32,374 nt of DNA from CAZCCC01 sp964535715. Lineage in GTDB: Bacteria; Patescibacteriota; Patescibacteriia; Buchananbacterales; UBA6539. The position numbers were made by a program, and so were the translations under genes. Under the pieces are notes generated by a model. That model had not been told where the DNA came from and ran no database searches. It saw only the letters and a list, made by a program, of their open reading frames with translations. This document shows positions 22,440-29,354 of this stretch, piece by piece. Where the stretch lies: NCBI GenBank assembly GCA_964535715.1, contig CAZHUO010000016.1:1-32374 (forward strand). The letters run 5' to 3'. Position 1 is the stretch's first letter. Every line of letters starts with the position of its first letter.

Positions 22440-23063
22440 TTAATCTAATCCGGCAATCACATTAAAACCGGCACTTATATTATCTTTCTCATTAATAATA
22501 TTTTTTAATTCATAAAGTTTATCTTTTGGTTTAATTTCGGCAAGCCAAACTTCAAGCTCTTGGTCTTTTGATATGATTTTGCCGCCATAACTGTAAATAA
22601 GTTTTTCAATTTCATCCTTTACCTGGTTGGAAACATATCCATATTTAAACGAGATCATCAGCTGATTACATGCCGCATCTGTGTAAATTTCACCTTCTTC
22701 TCCATTATATTCATAATAAGTGCATGTTGACGATTTTTGGATTGCATTTTTATCGATCACTGGTTGATTTGAACAATCAAACTTACAAAAAACACACCCG
22801 GCAACACTCATACCGTCAACACAATCGGCCTCATTTATTGATTTTCCAAAAAGCAAAAGACTGCAATTATCCATATTATTTTCAGTCTGTATCTGCTCAC
22901 ATACGGATTTCGCATCGCTTTTATCAGGTTCTTCATCTCCCAAAGCAACTGATTTCCAGACTATTTTATCAGAATTTACCCTATTATCTGCCGGATTTTG
23001 CTGGGCACAACCGGCTAAAATAAAACTGATTAGCAGCAGTAAAAACAAAATTGTTTTTTTCAT
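22440..23063 (-). CDS. Lipoprotein with propeptide-like C-terminal domain
   Basis: A 207-aa protein with a lipoprotein signal (LLLISFILAGC, lipobox LAGC). Residues 45-110 hold seven Cys (VCEQIQTENNMDNC, CVDGMSVAGCVFCKFDC). Residues 112-207 (CTYYEYNG to VIAGLD) are clearly paralogous to the whole mature part of the next lipoprotein (23139-23498): shared blocks are C-T-Y, ACNQL, GGKIISKDQELEVWL and DKLYELKNIINEKDNISAGFNV. That domain's pattern recalls inhibitor-I9/fervidolysin-type propeptides, which is a tentative reading. Function unknown. Confidence 0.75.
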   Translation of the reverse strand: MKKTILFLLLLISFILAGCAQQNPADNRVNSDKIVWKSVALGDEEPDKSDAKSVCEQIQTENNMDNCSLLLFGKSINEADCVDGMSVAGCVFCKFDCSNQPVIDKNAIQKSSTCTYYEYNGEEGEIYTDAACNQLMISFKYGYVSNQVKDEIEKLIYSYGGKIISKDQELEVWLAEIKPKDKLYELKNIINEKDNISAGFNVIAGLD

Positions 23064-23138
23064 AAGTTTATTATTTAATAATTTACATTACTTCTTATCA
23101 AATGAGTTTAAATCTTTCTTCGGAGTTGACGGTCTTAA

Positions 23139-23498
23139 TTAAAAAGGTTCAGGAACAACATTAAAGCTAACAACGTTTACATGTTCTATTTTTTTTAGCC
23201 TGTCTTGAATTTCGTAAATTTGTTTGTCATTTGGAAATTCTACCAATAAATGTTCACTTCCTTCGCTTTTTGATATAACTTTTCCATTGTATTCATTAAT
23301 TAAATTTAAAACTTGATTTTGGAATTCATTTGGTGTTTTTAGGTAACCTTGTTCAAAAAAAACATACAGTTGATTACATGATGCATCTACTAAAGTACCA
23401 CCATCTAATTTATAAGTGCATACTCCTGATTTTCGGAAAGTACAACCAACTAAAAAGAAACTTACAATAAACAATGTGATTAAAATTGTTTTTTTCAT
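23139..23498 (-). CDS. Short lipoprotein paralogous to its downstream neighbour
   Basis: A 119-aa lipoprotein (LFIVSFFLVGC, lipobox LVGC). The mature region carries CTYKLDGGTLVDASCNQLYVFF and GKVISKSEGSEHLLVEFP, then IYEIQDRLKKIEHVNVVSFNVV. It matches the C-terminal domain of the lipoprotein at 22440-23063 but lacks that protein's Cys-rich middle. The two are adjacent on the same strand and probably arose by partial duplication. The beta-alpha-beta-beta-alpha-beta pattern resembles subtilase propeptides, but no protease is nearby. Confidence 0.75.
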   Translation of the reverse strand: MKKTILITLFIVSFFLVGCTFRKSGVCTYKLDGGTLVDASCNQLYVFFEQGYLKTPNEFQNQVLNLINEYNGKVISKSEGSEHLLVEFPNDKQIYEIQDRLKKIEHVNVVSFNVVPEPF

Positions 23499-23518
23499 AA
23501 AATTATTATTTAATAATA

Positions 23519-24037
23519 TTAAATCTTTCTGCTGTCATATGCCCAATGAAGCAAAGCCTGTCTTTGCCTGCGTCGACAGTTAAAATCCCCTTGCAGGCAA
23601 TTATTGCGGACAGCTGACCAATGCCTTTTGAAAGCTTTCCAGCGCTTAATCTGCCTTCTGTCTTCAAGTGGCATCCTTCTACCCATATAGTAGCGGCAAT
23701 ACCATTGAAACCAGCCTCTAGGATCATCTTTGTAAATCCAACCGTTTTTCCGCCAAACCAACAAAGGCTGGCTGGCATTAATGCCAAAAAAATTTAGTTT
23801 CGGATCATGGCGCTTTGAGTAAAGTTTTGCTTTTTTAAACCAGTCAGCGGGAAACTCTTTTTTGCAGTCAGTCATATATTTGCCGCCAAATACTCCAAGT
23901 TCCAGCATTTGTTTTGGGGTCAGCTCCGGCTTAAATTCCAAATCAAAATTCTTGCCAACCGGCTCTACTAATTCATACTGATAATTTTTCTGCATTTTGT
24001 CATTGACTTTGACTATTTTTCTTTTTGGCTTGCCCAT
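23519..24037 (-). CDS. Conserved protein of unknown function (YMTDC-type)
   Basis: A 172-aa soluble basic protein from the preferred ATG at 24037 (MGKPKRK). It is dense in aromatic and charged motifs: ELGVFGGKYMTDCKKEFP, WFKKAKLYSKRHDPKLNFFG, DPRGWFQWYCRYYMGRR, EDRRQIKRWKAFKRHW and a C-terminal CRRRQRQALLHWAYD. Such strong motifs suggest a constrained, possibly enzymatic or nucleic-acid-binding protein. I believe similar sequences occur widely, but I cannot name a family or function. It follows the hydrogenase gamma gene after a spacer. The frame is open to an ATG at 24067. Confidence 0.75.
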   Translation of the reverse strand: MGKPKRKIVKVNDKMQKNYQYELVEPVGKNFDLEFKPELTPKQMLELGVFGGKYMTDCKKEFPADWFKKAKLYSKRHDPKLNFFGINASQPLLVWRKNGWIYKDDPRGWFQWYCRYYMGRRMPLEDRRQIKRWKAFKRHWSAVRNNCLQGDFNCRRRQRQALLHWAYDSRKI

Positions 24038-24082
24038 AAAGTTAACTGTTAACCTGCCTACGGCCAATAATGTTATATAGTT

Positions 24083-24096
24083 CTGCCTTCGGCAGG
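24083..24096. repeat. Short GC hairpin downstream of hydG
   Basis: ctgccttcggcagg forms a 5-bp stem around a TTCG loop; the same cgg/gcc vocabulary recurs at about 24053-24064 (ctgcctacggcc). No T-run follows on the transcript strand, so it is not an obvious terminator. Confidence 0.5.
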
Positions 24097-24115
24097 CAAG
24101 CTGTCAACTATTATG

Positions 24116-24934
24116 CTATATCGCTCCGGGAATATTCCTTAACTGCTCCCAAGAAAACACCGGCCCGTCTTTGCAGACATAATATGGACCAATAGCGCAA
24201 TGCTGGCAGACACCCACTCCGCAATACATCCGCCGTTCAAGCGAAAGATATATGTCACTGTCTTTGACTCCCCTATTTTTCAGCTCTTCAATAACAAACT
24301 TATACATCACCGGCGGGCCGACAAGCAAGGCTACGGTATCGGTAAAATCCTGTTTATCATTAAATAACTTGGTAATTACACCAATGTTGCCTTTCCAATT
24401 TTTTGAAGGATTATCCAAAGTTATATCCAAACTAACTTTTTTCCGCCACTTTTCGTATTCATTTTTAAACAATAAGTTTTCTTCATTGGCACAGCCGTAA
24501 AAAACGTTTAAATTGCCGGCATTTAATTTGCCATGCAAATAATCCAAAACAAAAGACCGCATCGTCACAAAGCCGCAACCGCCACCAATTAAAAGCAAAT
24601 CTTTATTTTTGAAATTTTTAAGCGGCAAGCCGTTGCCAAAAGGACCGCGGATTGTAACTGAATTTCCAACTTTAAGTTCATGAAGACTGCTGGTTAAAGC
24701 ACCGACTTTTCGAATAGAAAGCTGAAAATTTGATAAATCAATAGTTGAAGAACAAATGTCAAATGCCGCTTCTCCAAAGCCTAAAATGCCAAGCATTAAA
24801 AACTGGCCATGGATAAAAGAAAAGCTATTGCAATCTTTTTTTTCAGTAAACTGAAAAGTAAATAAAAGTGTGTCGGATGTTTCCCGATTGATTTTTGTTA
24901 CTTTTGCTAATTTTGGCAGATAAGGATTTAACAT
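24116..24934 (-). CDS. hydG: Hydrogenase gamma subunit, FAD/NAD(P)H reductase
   Basis: Diaphorase subunit of the soluble hydrogenase, 272 aa. It passes electrons between NAD(P)H and the FeS chain. The N-terminal FAD domain is of the ferredoxin-NADP reductase fold (INRETSDTLLFTFQF; VGALTSSLHELKVGNSVTIRGPFGNGLP). The nucleotide-binding part includes DLLLIGGGCGFVTMRSFV and VALLVGPPVMYKFV. The C-terminal [2Fe-2S] site is MYCGVGVCQHCAIGPYYVC (Cys238, Cys243, Cys246, Cys254). This matches HydG of Pyrococcus sulfhydrogenase and HyhG proteins. It is the second gene of the hydrogenase island, following the beta subunit. Confidence 0.93.
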   Translation of the reverse strand: MLNPYLPKLAKVTKINRETSDTLLFTFQFTEKKDCNSFSFIHGQFLMLGILGFGEAAFDICSSTIDLSNFQLSIRKVGALTSSLHELKVGNSVTIRGPFGNGLPLKNFKNKDLLLIGGGCGFVTMRSFVLDYLHGKLNAGNLNVFYGCANEENLLFKNEYEKWRKKVSLDITLDNPSKNWKGNIGVITKLFNDKQDFTDTVALLVGPPVMYKFVIEELKNRGVKDSDIYLSLERRMYCGVGVCQHCAIGPYYVCKDGPVFSWEQLRNIPGAI

Positions 24935-24942
24935 AGAATCAT

Positions 24943-25005
24943 GAATTAAGAATCATGAATCAAAAAAAGTTAAACTCAAAGCCCTTGATTCTTGATTCTT
25001 AATTC
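24943..25005. repeat. Inverted repeat of 7-bp words between hydB and hydG
   Basis: The left arm 24943-24963 (gaattaagaatcatgaat...) and right arm 24985-25005 (ttgattcttgattctt...) are complementary at 19 of 21 positions. The right arm is three units of the same heptamer found around the EamA gene. The hairpin spans the whole 73-nt spacer. Confidence 0.8.
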
Positions 25006-25007
25006 TG

Positions 25008-25994
25008 CTAATTGACTTTTCGCCGCAGAATCTGCTGCAAGACTTTCTTAATATCAATTCCCACCGGACAAACTTTAGTACAACGGCCGCAGCCGACACA
25101 GCCAGGTAGAGAAAACTGGTCTGGGCAGCGGACAAATTTATGCTCATACCAAAAACGAATACGGGTGGCTGTATTTGCTAAAAATTTCGGCTTCATTTTA
25201 TTAATTTCAAGACCAGCTACTTCCGAAAAATCGGTGTAAAAACAGGTTGCCCAGCGCCTTTTTCTGGTGCCAAAATTTTTTTCCAATTCCGGCTGATCAT
25301 AGGTGTCAAAGCAAAAGCAAGTCGGGCAAACTAATGCGCACTTGCCGCATTCAATGCATTTTTTGCCAAGTTCCTCCCAAATTTCCGGATTATCATAAAA
25401 CTTTTCCCTAATTTTCAGCATCTGCGTATCAGGCCCTTCTTCACGTATTGGTCCAACATATTCAATGTGCTCGTAATGTTTATAGCCGAAGTCATCCAGC
25501 ACTCTTTGGCCGTCCTCGGAACCGGTATAAACAATAAATTTATTACCTTTAATAGCCAAAAAAATATCAAACTTAAGATGCTCTAAAATATCTTCTTTGA
25601 ATTTTTCAATGAAAAATAAATAATGATCATTTGGCACTAAGCTATGACCGATAATCAGGGTCTTTTTCAGCCGGTTTTGAAAATAAGGATCTTTGGCAAA
25701 AACCTGGTTTAAAAAAGTCACTGCCTTTAAGTCTGGGATAGTTAAGCCAAAAATTACCTGATAGGGCGTTTGAATTTCAGGTTTAATCTTATTTTTTTGA
25801 TATTTAAAAAACACCTCTTTATGAGGTACTAATATTTTTTTGAATGAATGAAGCACCAATTCGCTTGTTAATTCAACTTTTTTTGGATCTGAAACTTCCT
25901 CCATTACCAAATTTCCGTCAATCATCTGGGGCGCCCAGACAATATTTTGCTGTGATAAGTATTCTAAAAATTTATGCAATATTTTGGTATCCAT
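25008..25994 (-). CDS. hydB: Hydrogenase beta subunit, 4Fe-4S dicluster protein
   Basis: FeS subunit linking the gamma and delta subunits; 328 aa from the ATG at 25994 (MDTKILHKF). Two classical 4Fe-4S motifs are visible: CIECGKCALVCPTCFC (Cys213, 216, 219, 223) and CVGCGRCTKVCP near the C-terminus (Cys299, 302, 305, 309). The rest fits HydB/HyhB (KRRWATCFYTDFSEVAG; RIRFWYEHKF). The frame is open upstream to a GTG that falls in the -10 promoter element, so the ATG is preferred. The predicted transcription start is only 2-4 nt before this ATG, so the mRNA may be nearly leaderless. Confidence 0.93.
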   Translation of the reverse strand: MDTKILHKFLEYLSQQNIVWAPQMIDGNLVMEEVSDPKKVELTSELVLHSFKKILVPHKEVFFKYQKNKIKPEIQTPYQVIFGLTIPDLKAVTFLNQVFAKDPYFQNRLKKTLIIGHSLVPNDHYLFFIEKFKEDILEHLKFDIFLAIKGNKFIVYTGSEDGQRVLDDFGYKHYEHIEYVGPIREEGPDTQMLKIREKFYDNPEIWEELGKKCIECGKCALVCPTCFCFDTYDQPELEKNFGTRKRRWATCFYTDFSEVAGLEINKMKPKFLANTATRIRFWYEHKFVRCPDQFSLPGCVGCGRCTKVCPVGIDIKKVLQQILRRKVN

Positions 25995-26003
25995 TATGGC
26001 ATT

Positions 26004-26012
26004 ATTATAACA
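26004..26012 (-). promoter_or_regulatory. Extended -10 promoter of the hydrogenase island
   Basis: TGT-TATAAT on the minus strand, 9 nt before the chosen hydB start. The context ttttgtgttataat is identical to the promoter of the methyltransferase-pgk unit. Confidence 0.65.
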
Positions 26013-26081
26013 CAAAACAAAAAAGTAAGAAAATAATAAAATAAGAAATTTAGAATATCACTAATATTTGCTAATGTGAAA

Positions 26082-26126
26082 AATTGAACAATGAAACAAT
26101 TTAACAATTTTATCCATTGTTCAATT
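26082..26126. repeat. Inverted repeat of attgttca words
   Basis: AATTGAACAATG (26082-26093) and CATTGTTCAATT (26115-26126) are perfectly complementary. Further caatttaacaat and attgttaaatt words flank them and could pair alternatively. The spacer lies between hydB's promoter and the zincin gene stop. Confidence 0.75.
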
Positions 26127-26175
26127 GCTACATTGTTAAATTACTGGCTACAAATTATTTTTTACTCTCTATATT

Positions 26176-26637
26176 TTATACGATTTCCAACTTACTCTTC
26201 AAATTATTCAACCTTAAATAAAACCCTTTAGTATGGATTGAGTTTAACTTAAGCTTATGAGTATCATAATGATGAAGCCATTCATGCAAAAGCGTGTCCA
26301 AAAATGTCTTGGCCGCCAAAGTTTGGCCCCTGACTGCGGTTTTGTTTTGAATATAAATATAATTTGATTTTGTCCGATAATAGCCGTATTGCTTAAAAAC
26401 CACTCTGCCTTTCCGTTTTTTATGATATTGATTGGTATCTGAAATTTTCAAGTTGACAATGTCAATTTCTGCAGTATCGCTTAACTCATCAAGCAACATT
26501 TCACCAAGCCTTTGGCGGTCTTTTGTTTCATCGGATTTTAGCAAATAAAAAACCAAATCACGACTGCTGATATTTATTTTAAAATCAACTTCCGTAATAT
26601 TATTACTTTTATTATAATTTGCTGTTTGATTAATCAT
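26176..26637 (-). CDS. Small SprT-like zinc metalloprotease domain protein
   Basis: A 153-aa protein. Residues 60-150 hold a minimal zincin of SprT-like appearance: YHKKRKGRVVFKQYGYYR, then NYIYIQNKTAVRGQ, then the helix TFLDTLLHEWLHHYD with HExxH, and SIHTKGFYLRL with a third candidate His ligand. The N-terminal 55 residues (ISSRDLVFYLLKSDETKDRQRLGEML) look helical. No signal peptide, so it should act in the cytosol. Substrate is unknown; SprT-type proteases often cleave DNA-crosslinked proteins, but this is an inference from the family. Confidence 0.75.
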   Translation of the reverse strand: MINQTANYNKSNNITEVDFKINISSRDLVFYLLKSDETKDRQRLGEMLLDELSDTAEIDIVNLKISDTNQYHKKRKGRVVFKQYGYYRTKSNYIYIQNKTAVRGQTLAAKTFLDTLLHEWLHHYDTHKLKLNSIHTKGFYLRLNNLKSKLEIV

Positions 26638-26643
26638 TAATTA

Positions 26644-26652
26644 ATTATAGCA
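26644..26652 (-). promoter_or_regulatory. Extended -10 promoter of the zincin gene
   Basis: TGC-TATAAT on the minus strand with the start codon 7 nt after it, so transcription would begin at about the A of the ATG (leaderless). It abuts the upstream gene's terminator T-run. Confidence 0.6.
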
Positions 26653-26683
26653 TAAAAAAAAGCGGAAATTAGTATTTCCGCCA
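26653..26683 (-). terminator. Intrinsic terminator after the 75-aa gene
   Basis: A perfect 8-bp stem GCGGAAAT / ATTTCCGC with a 4-nt loop (26662-26681), followed on the minus strand by a run of eight T. It begins about 9 nt after the stop codon. Confidence 0.85.
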
Positions 26684-26691
26684 CAAAATTC

Positions 26692-26919
26692 TTATTTTAT
26701 AACTTCTTCTGCGTCTATAACATATACCGAATTAACCCCTCCTTTAATCATTTTTTTTGCCAATGGCCTGGCACTTTTGTTTGTAACAATAGTGCTTATT
26801 ACAAAACCATTGCCAACAACTGAATCAGTTCTAAACGCTTTTTTAGAAGCGTCTTGCAATAAATTGACAATTTTGCCAATCCCGACTTCGTTGTTTGTAA
26901 ACATAATGAGCATTTTCAT
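26692..26919 (-). CDS. 75-aa protein of unknown function
   Basis: A 75-aa protein starting MKMLIMFTNNEVGIGKIV. The frame is open to an ATG at 26964, but a clear Shine-Dalgarno AAGGAG (26929-26934) lies 9 nt before the ATG at 26919, which decides the start; this is one of the best ribosome-binding sites in the window. The pattern of beta strands and helices (VGIGKIVNLLQDASKKAF; VVGNGFVISTIVTNKSARPLAKKMIKGG; VNSVYVIDAEEVI) suggests a small alpha/beta fold. No motif identifies a function. It is transcribed alone, with its own terminator. Confidence 0.75.
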   Translation of the reverse strand: MKMLIMFTNNEVGIGKIVNLLQDASKKAFRTDSVVGNGFVISTIVTNKSARPLAKKMIKGGVNSVYVIDAEEVIK

Positions 26920-26983
26920 GGCGTTTTTCTCCTTTTTTTGTTGCCAATAATAAACAATTAGCATAACTGAAAAATTAAGTCAA

Positions 26984-27009
26984 CAAAAAATCCCGTCGAA
27001 ACAGGATTT
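26984..27009 (-). terminator. Intrinsic terminator downstream of gap
   Basis: On the minus strand AAATCC...GGATTT forms the stem (26988-26993 with 27004-27009), with GT/AC pairing inside, followed by TTTTTT. It lies about 225 nt after the gap stop codon, so the gap mRNA would carry a long tail containing the dispersed repeat at 27081-27138. Confidence 0.6.
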
Positions 27010-27080
27010 CTTAAATTAACAGGCACCCTACTAAAATGCACAAAATCGCAAAGTAACAATTTTCAATTATCAATTTTTCG

Positions 27081-27138
27081 CCAAAGGCGCTTGTCCGCCT
27101 ATGGCGGGGACATAGCCAAGAATAAGCTTCTGGTGCAC
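27081..27138 (+). repeat. Dispersed ~58-bp repeat, second copy
   Basis: Related to 11245-11304 but in the opposite orientation: shared words ggcgcttgtccg, ctatgg, tggtgca. It has a strong inner hairpin, TGTCCGCC / GGCGGGGACA. It lies in the tail region of gap, antisense to transcription. Confidence 0.65.
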
Positions 27139-27234
27139 ATTGAATTTACAACTTTTAAATTTTTATACATTATGCTAATTAAAAATTAGATCAATAGAAA
27201 TTGATTCAAAACTTAAAATTTAAAATTCAAATTT

Positions 27235-28254
27235 TTATAATTTTCCTAATTGTTCAGCCATTTCTACCAGCCGGCTTGAATAGCCCCATTCATTATCATA
27301 CCAGGCTAAAATTTTAACCATATTGCCCCCGACAACGCTGGTATATTCCAAATCAACTATTGAAGAATTAGGATTGCCAATAAAATCACTTGAAACCAGC
27401 GGCTTACTGGATACCGCTAAAATATTTTTAAACAGCGGATTTTTTACAGCGCTTTTAAATTCATCATTGATTTGTTTGGCTGTCACTTTTTTGCGCTTTA
27501 ATACCGCAGTAATATCGGAAGCCGAGGCGCAAATTGTCGGAACCCGAACAGCAATACCGTCAAAAAGATTGTTCAAGCTGGGCACGACTTTTGATACGGC
27601 AATAGCCGCACCGGTCGTTGTCGGAATGATATTTTGGCCGGCAGCGCGGGCCCGTCGGAGATCTTTGTGGGGAGCATCGACTAAATTCTGATCAGCGGTA
27701 TATGAATGGATTGTAGTCATCATGGCTTTTTCAATGCCGAATTTTGATTCCAAAACCTGCATCACCGGGGCAATACAATTAGTAGTGCATGAAGCCATGG
27801 AAACCACTAAATCACATTTTTTTGACTTTAAGCAATCTGCAGAATATTTTGTACCAAAAACCAAATTCTGCATTGTTCCGTCTTTGTCCGGCGCGGAAAT
27901 TATCACCCGCTTGGCTCCGGCTTTCAAATGATCACCGGCTGATTTTTTATCGCGGAATATTCCGGTACACTCCAATACGACATCAACATTCAGTTTTTTC
28001 CACGGTAGTTTGGCCGGCTCTTTTTCCTCAAAAATCGGATAAAGCTTGCCATCAACTTTTATCCCCTCTTGCGTCCCCAAAACGGATTTTTTGTATTCGC
28101 CGTAAACCGTATCGTATTTCAAAAGATGAGCTAAAGTTTTGTTGTCCATTAAATCATTAATGGCGACAACTTCAATGTTTTTTGAAGCCAAAGACACTTT
28201 GAAAGCCGCTCGGCCGATTCGGCCAAAGCCATTTATAGCAATGCGAACTGCCAT
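27235..28254 (-). CDS. gap: Glyceraldehyde-3-phosphate dehydrogenase
   Basis: Oxidises glyceraldehyde 3-phosphate to 1,3-bisphosphoglycerate with NAD in the cytosol. At 339 aa it is normal. The Rossmann start AVRIAINGFGRIGRAAF and the Asp of AINDLMDN (NAD preference) are visible. The catalytic Cys is in SMASCTTNCIAPVM, near residue 155. Further blocks are MMTTIHSYTADQNLVDAPHKDLRRARAA, TTTGAAIAVSKVVP, VRVPTICASASDITAVL and the C-terminal WYDNEWGYSSRLVEMA. It is monocistronic by the look of its flanks, with an extended -10 promoter and distal terminator. It completes the glycolytic set of pgk, gpmI and eno in the window. Confidence 0.97.
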   Translation of the reverse strand: MAVRIAINGFGRIGRAAFKVSLASKNIEVVAINDLMDNKTLAHLLKYDTVYGEYKKSVLGTQEGIKVDGKLYPIFEEKEPAKLPWKKLNVDVVLECTGIFRDKKSAGDHLKAGAKRVIISAPDKDGTMQNLVFGTKYSADCLKSKKCDLVVSMASCTTNCIAPVMQVLESKFGIEKAMMTTIHSYTADQNLVDAPHKDLRRARAAGQNIIPTTTGAAIAVSKVVPSLNNLFDGIAVRVPTICASASDITAVLKRKKVTAKQINDEFKSAVKNPLFKNILAVSSKPLVSSDFIGNPNSSIVDLEYTSVVGGNMVKILAWYDNEWGYSSRLVEMAEQLGKL

Positions 28255-28289
28255 ATTTTTACAAATTATTAATTATTAAAACTATTGAT

Positions 28290-28298
28290 AGTATAGCA
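28290..28298 (-). promoter_or_regulatory. Extended -10 promoter of gap
   Basis: TGC-TATACT on the minus strand within tttttgtgctatact, about 35 nt before the start codon. Similar wording to the promoters at 14926 and 26004. Confidence 0.55.
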
Positions 28299-28380
28299 CA
28301 AAAATTCCAAACATTTAAATAAGGCAACAAAAAAACAATACTTAAATTGTTTTCTTTCGATTTTTAAATTGTTCTATTGT

Positions 28381-28438
28381 CCCGACGCTTACTTCGTTTT
28401 GTCGGGATCCCGATTTTCGCGAAGCGAAACATCGGGAT
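28381..28438. repeat. Two adjacent GC hairpins in the gap upstream spacer
   Basis: CCCGACG..GTCGGG (28381-28406) is followed directly by ATCCCGAT-tttcgcgaagcgaaac-ATCGGGAT (28407-28438), whose inside also pairs. Both sides are flanked by direct copies of ttaaattgtt..tattgt words. The cccgac/gtcggg core recalls the hairpin of the repeat at 8617-8655. Confidence 0.75.
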
Positions 28439-28475
28439 TAAATTGTTTTATTGTTCTATTGTTTTCTTAAAAAAG

Positions 28476-29348
28476 CTACGGCTGCAAAATATCTTTGGTC
28501 TGGCCGTCAATTGAAATAACAACTTCTTTTATGTTTGGCAAAGACTTTAGAGTCTGGATAATTTGCGAGCGGATTGCAATGACTTTACAGGAACCGGCAA
28601 CATCTTTCTGCAAAGCTTCATTAAAATCAATATAGGCAATACCGTCTTTTACTTCCAGTTTTTGAACTTTAACGTCTTTTTCCGGGATGCTTGTAATAAA
28701 TCCCTGATCAATTTCTTCATTGCTTAGACCTTTAAGCAACTCAGCCATAGCCAATAGCGGCAGTCCGCCGCTTTTTGGCTCTAATTTTCGCCTAATCGGA
28801 TGGACAACGGAACAATCCGGCAAATTGGGATTTATTTTTTTGTTACTGAAATAAACATCGGCAAATAAATTATCAAAATTACTGAATATTACGGGTAAAG
28901 TGATAAAATTGTTAAAATTGTTTTCATTTGAACTCTCAATATAAACATCAAGCGAGCCGTTTTCGCCGATAGGAGTTTTGTATTCCAAAATTCCCTCATA
29001 TTGATTAAAACCTGATCCAATTGAAGTGCTCGTGGCTGAGCCTTTTGCAATTTCATTGCCAAAAAAATCTTTAAGCTTAAAAAAAACAACCCCTTTGGCA
29101 GAATTAACGCGGCCGGTGATTTTAAGCGGACTTGATATTACAGCATTATTAAGCGGCTGATTTACAACAATATTGCTTTCAATTATTGCAACTTGCCCCG
29201 GCTGGGGAGAATTTATTACTTTAAGCGCTGAATTTGAATTTTTATTTTCTACTTCTTTGGGTTTATTAAAAAAATCGGCCTGACAAGCTGATAGAATAAA
29301 CAAAGCAAAAAAAAATGTCAATAAATTCTTAATTGCTGATATAAACAT
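28476..29348 (-). CDS. Gmad2-GerMN domain lipoprotein
   Basis: A 290-aa protein with a lipoprotein signal (FFFALFILSAC; lipobox LSAC). Residues 60-155 form a Gmad2-type Ig-like domain (VVNQPLNNAVISSPLKITGRVN; LDVYIESSN). Residues 165-290 form a GerMN domain (LFADVYFSNKK; LPLLAMAELLKGLSNEE; VKDGIAYIDFNEAL; IRSQIIQTLKSLPNIKEVVISIDG). GerMN is named for spore germination but is common in non-sporulating bacteria, where it is thought to bind ligands or cell-wall parts. It is the last gene of the rpsB operon direction, 6 nt after the chagasin-like gene. Confidence 0.88.
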   Translation of the reverse strand: MFISAIKNLLTFFFALFILSACQADFFNKPKEVENKNSNSALKVINSPQPGQVAIIESNIVVNQPLNNAVISSPLKITGRVNSAKGVVFFKLKDFFGNEIAKGSATSTSIGSGFNQYEGILEYKTPIGENGSLDVYIESSNENNFNNFITLPVIFSNFDNLFADVYFSNKKINPNLPDCSVVHPIRRKLEPKSGGLPLLAMAELLKGLSNEEIDQGFITSIPEKDVKVQKLEVKDGIAYIDFNEALQKDVAGSCKVIAIRSQIIQTLKSLPNIKEVVISIDGQTKDILQP

Positions 29349-29354
29349 ATTATT

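Noticed and set aside
23506..23787. Minus-strand 93-codon frame inside the 23519-24037 gene
   Set aside because: It overlaps a gene with strong conserved-looking motifs in another frame and has no features of its own.
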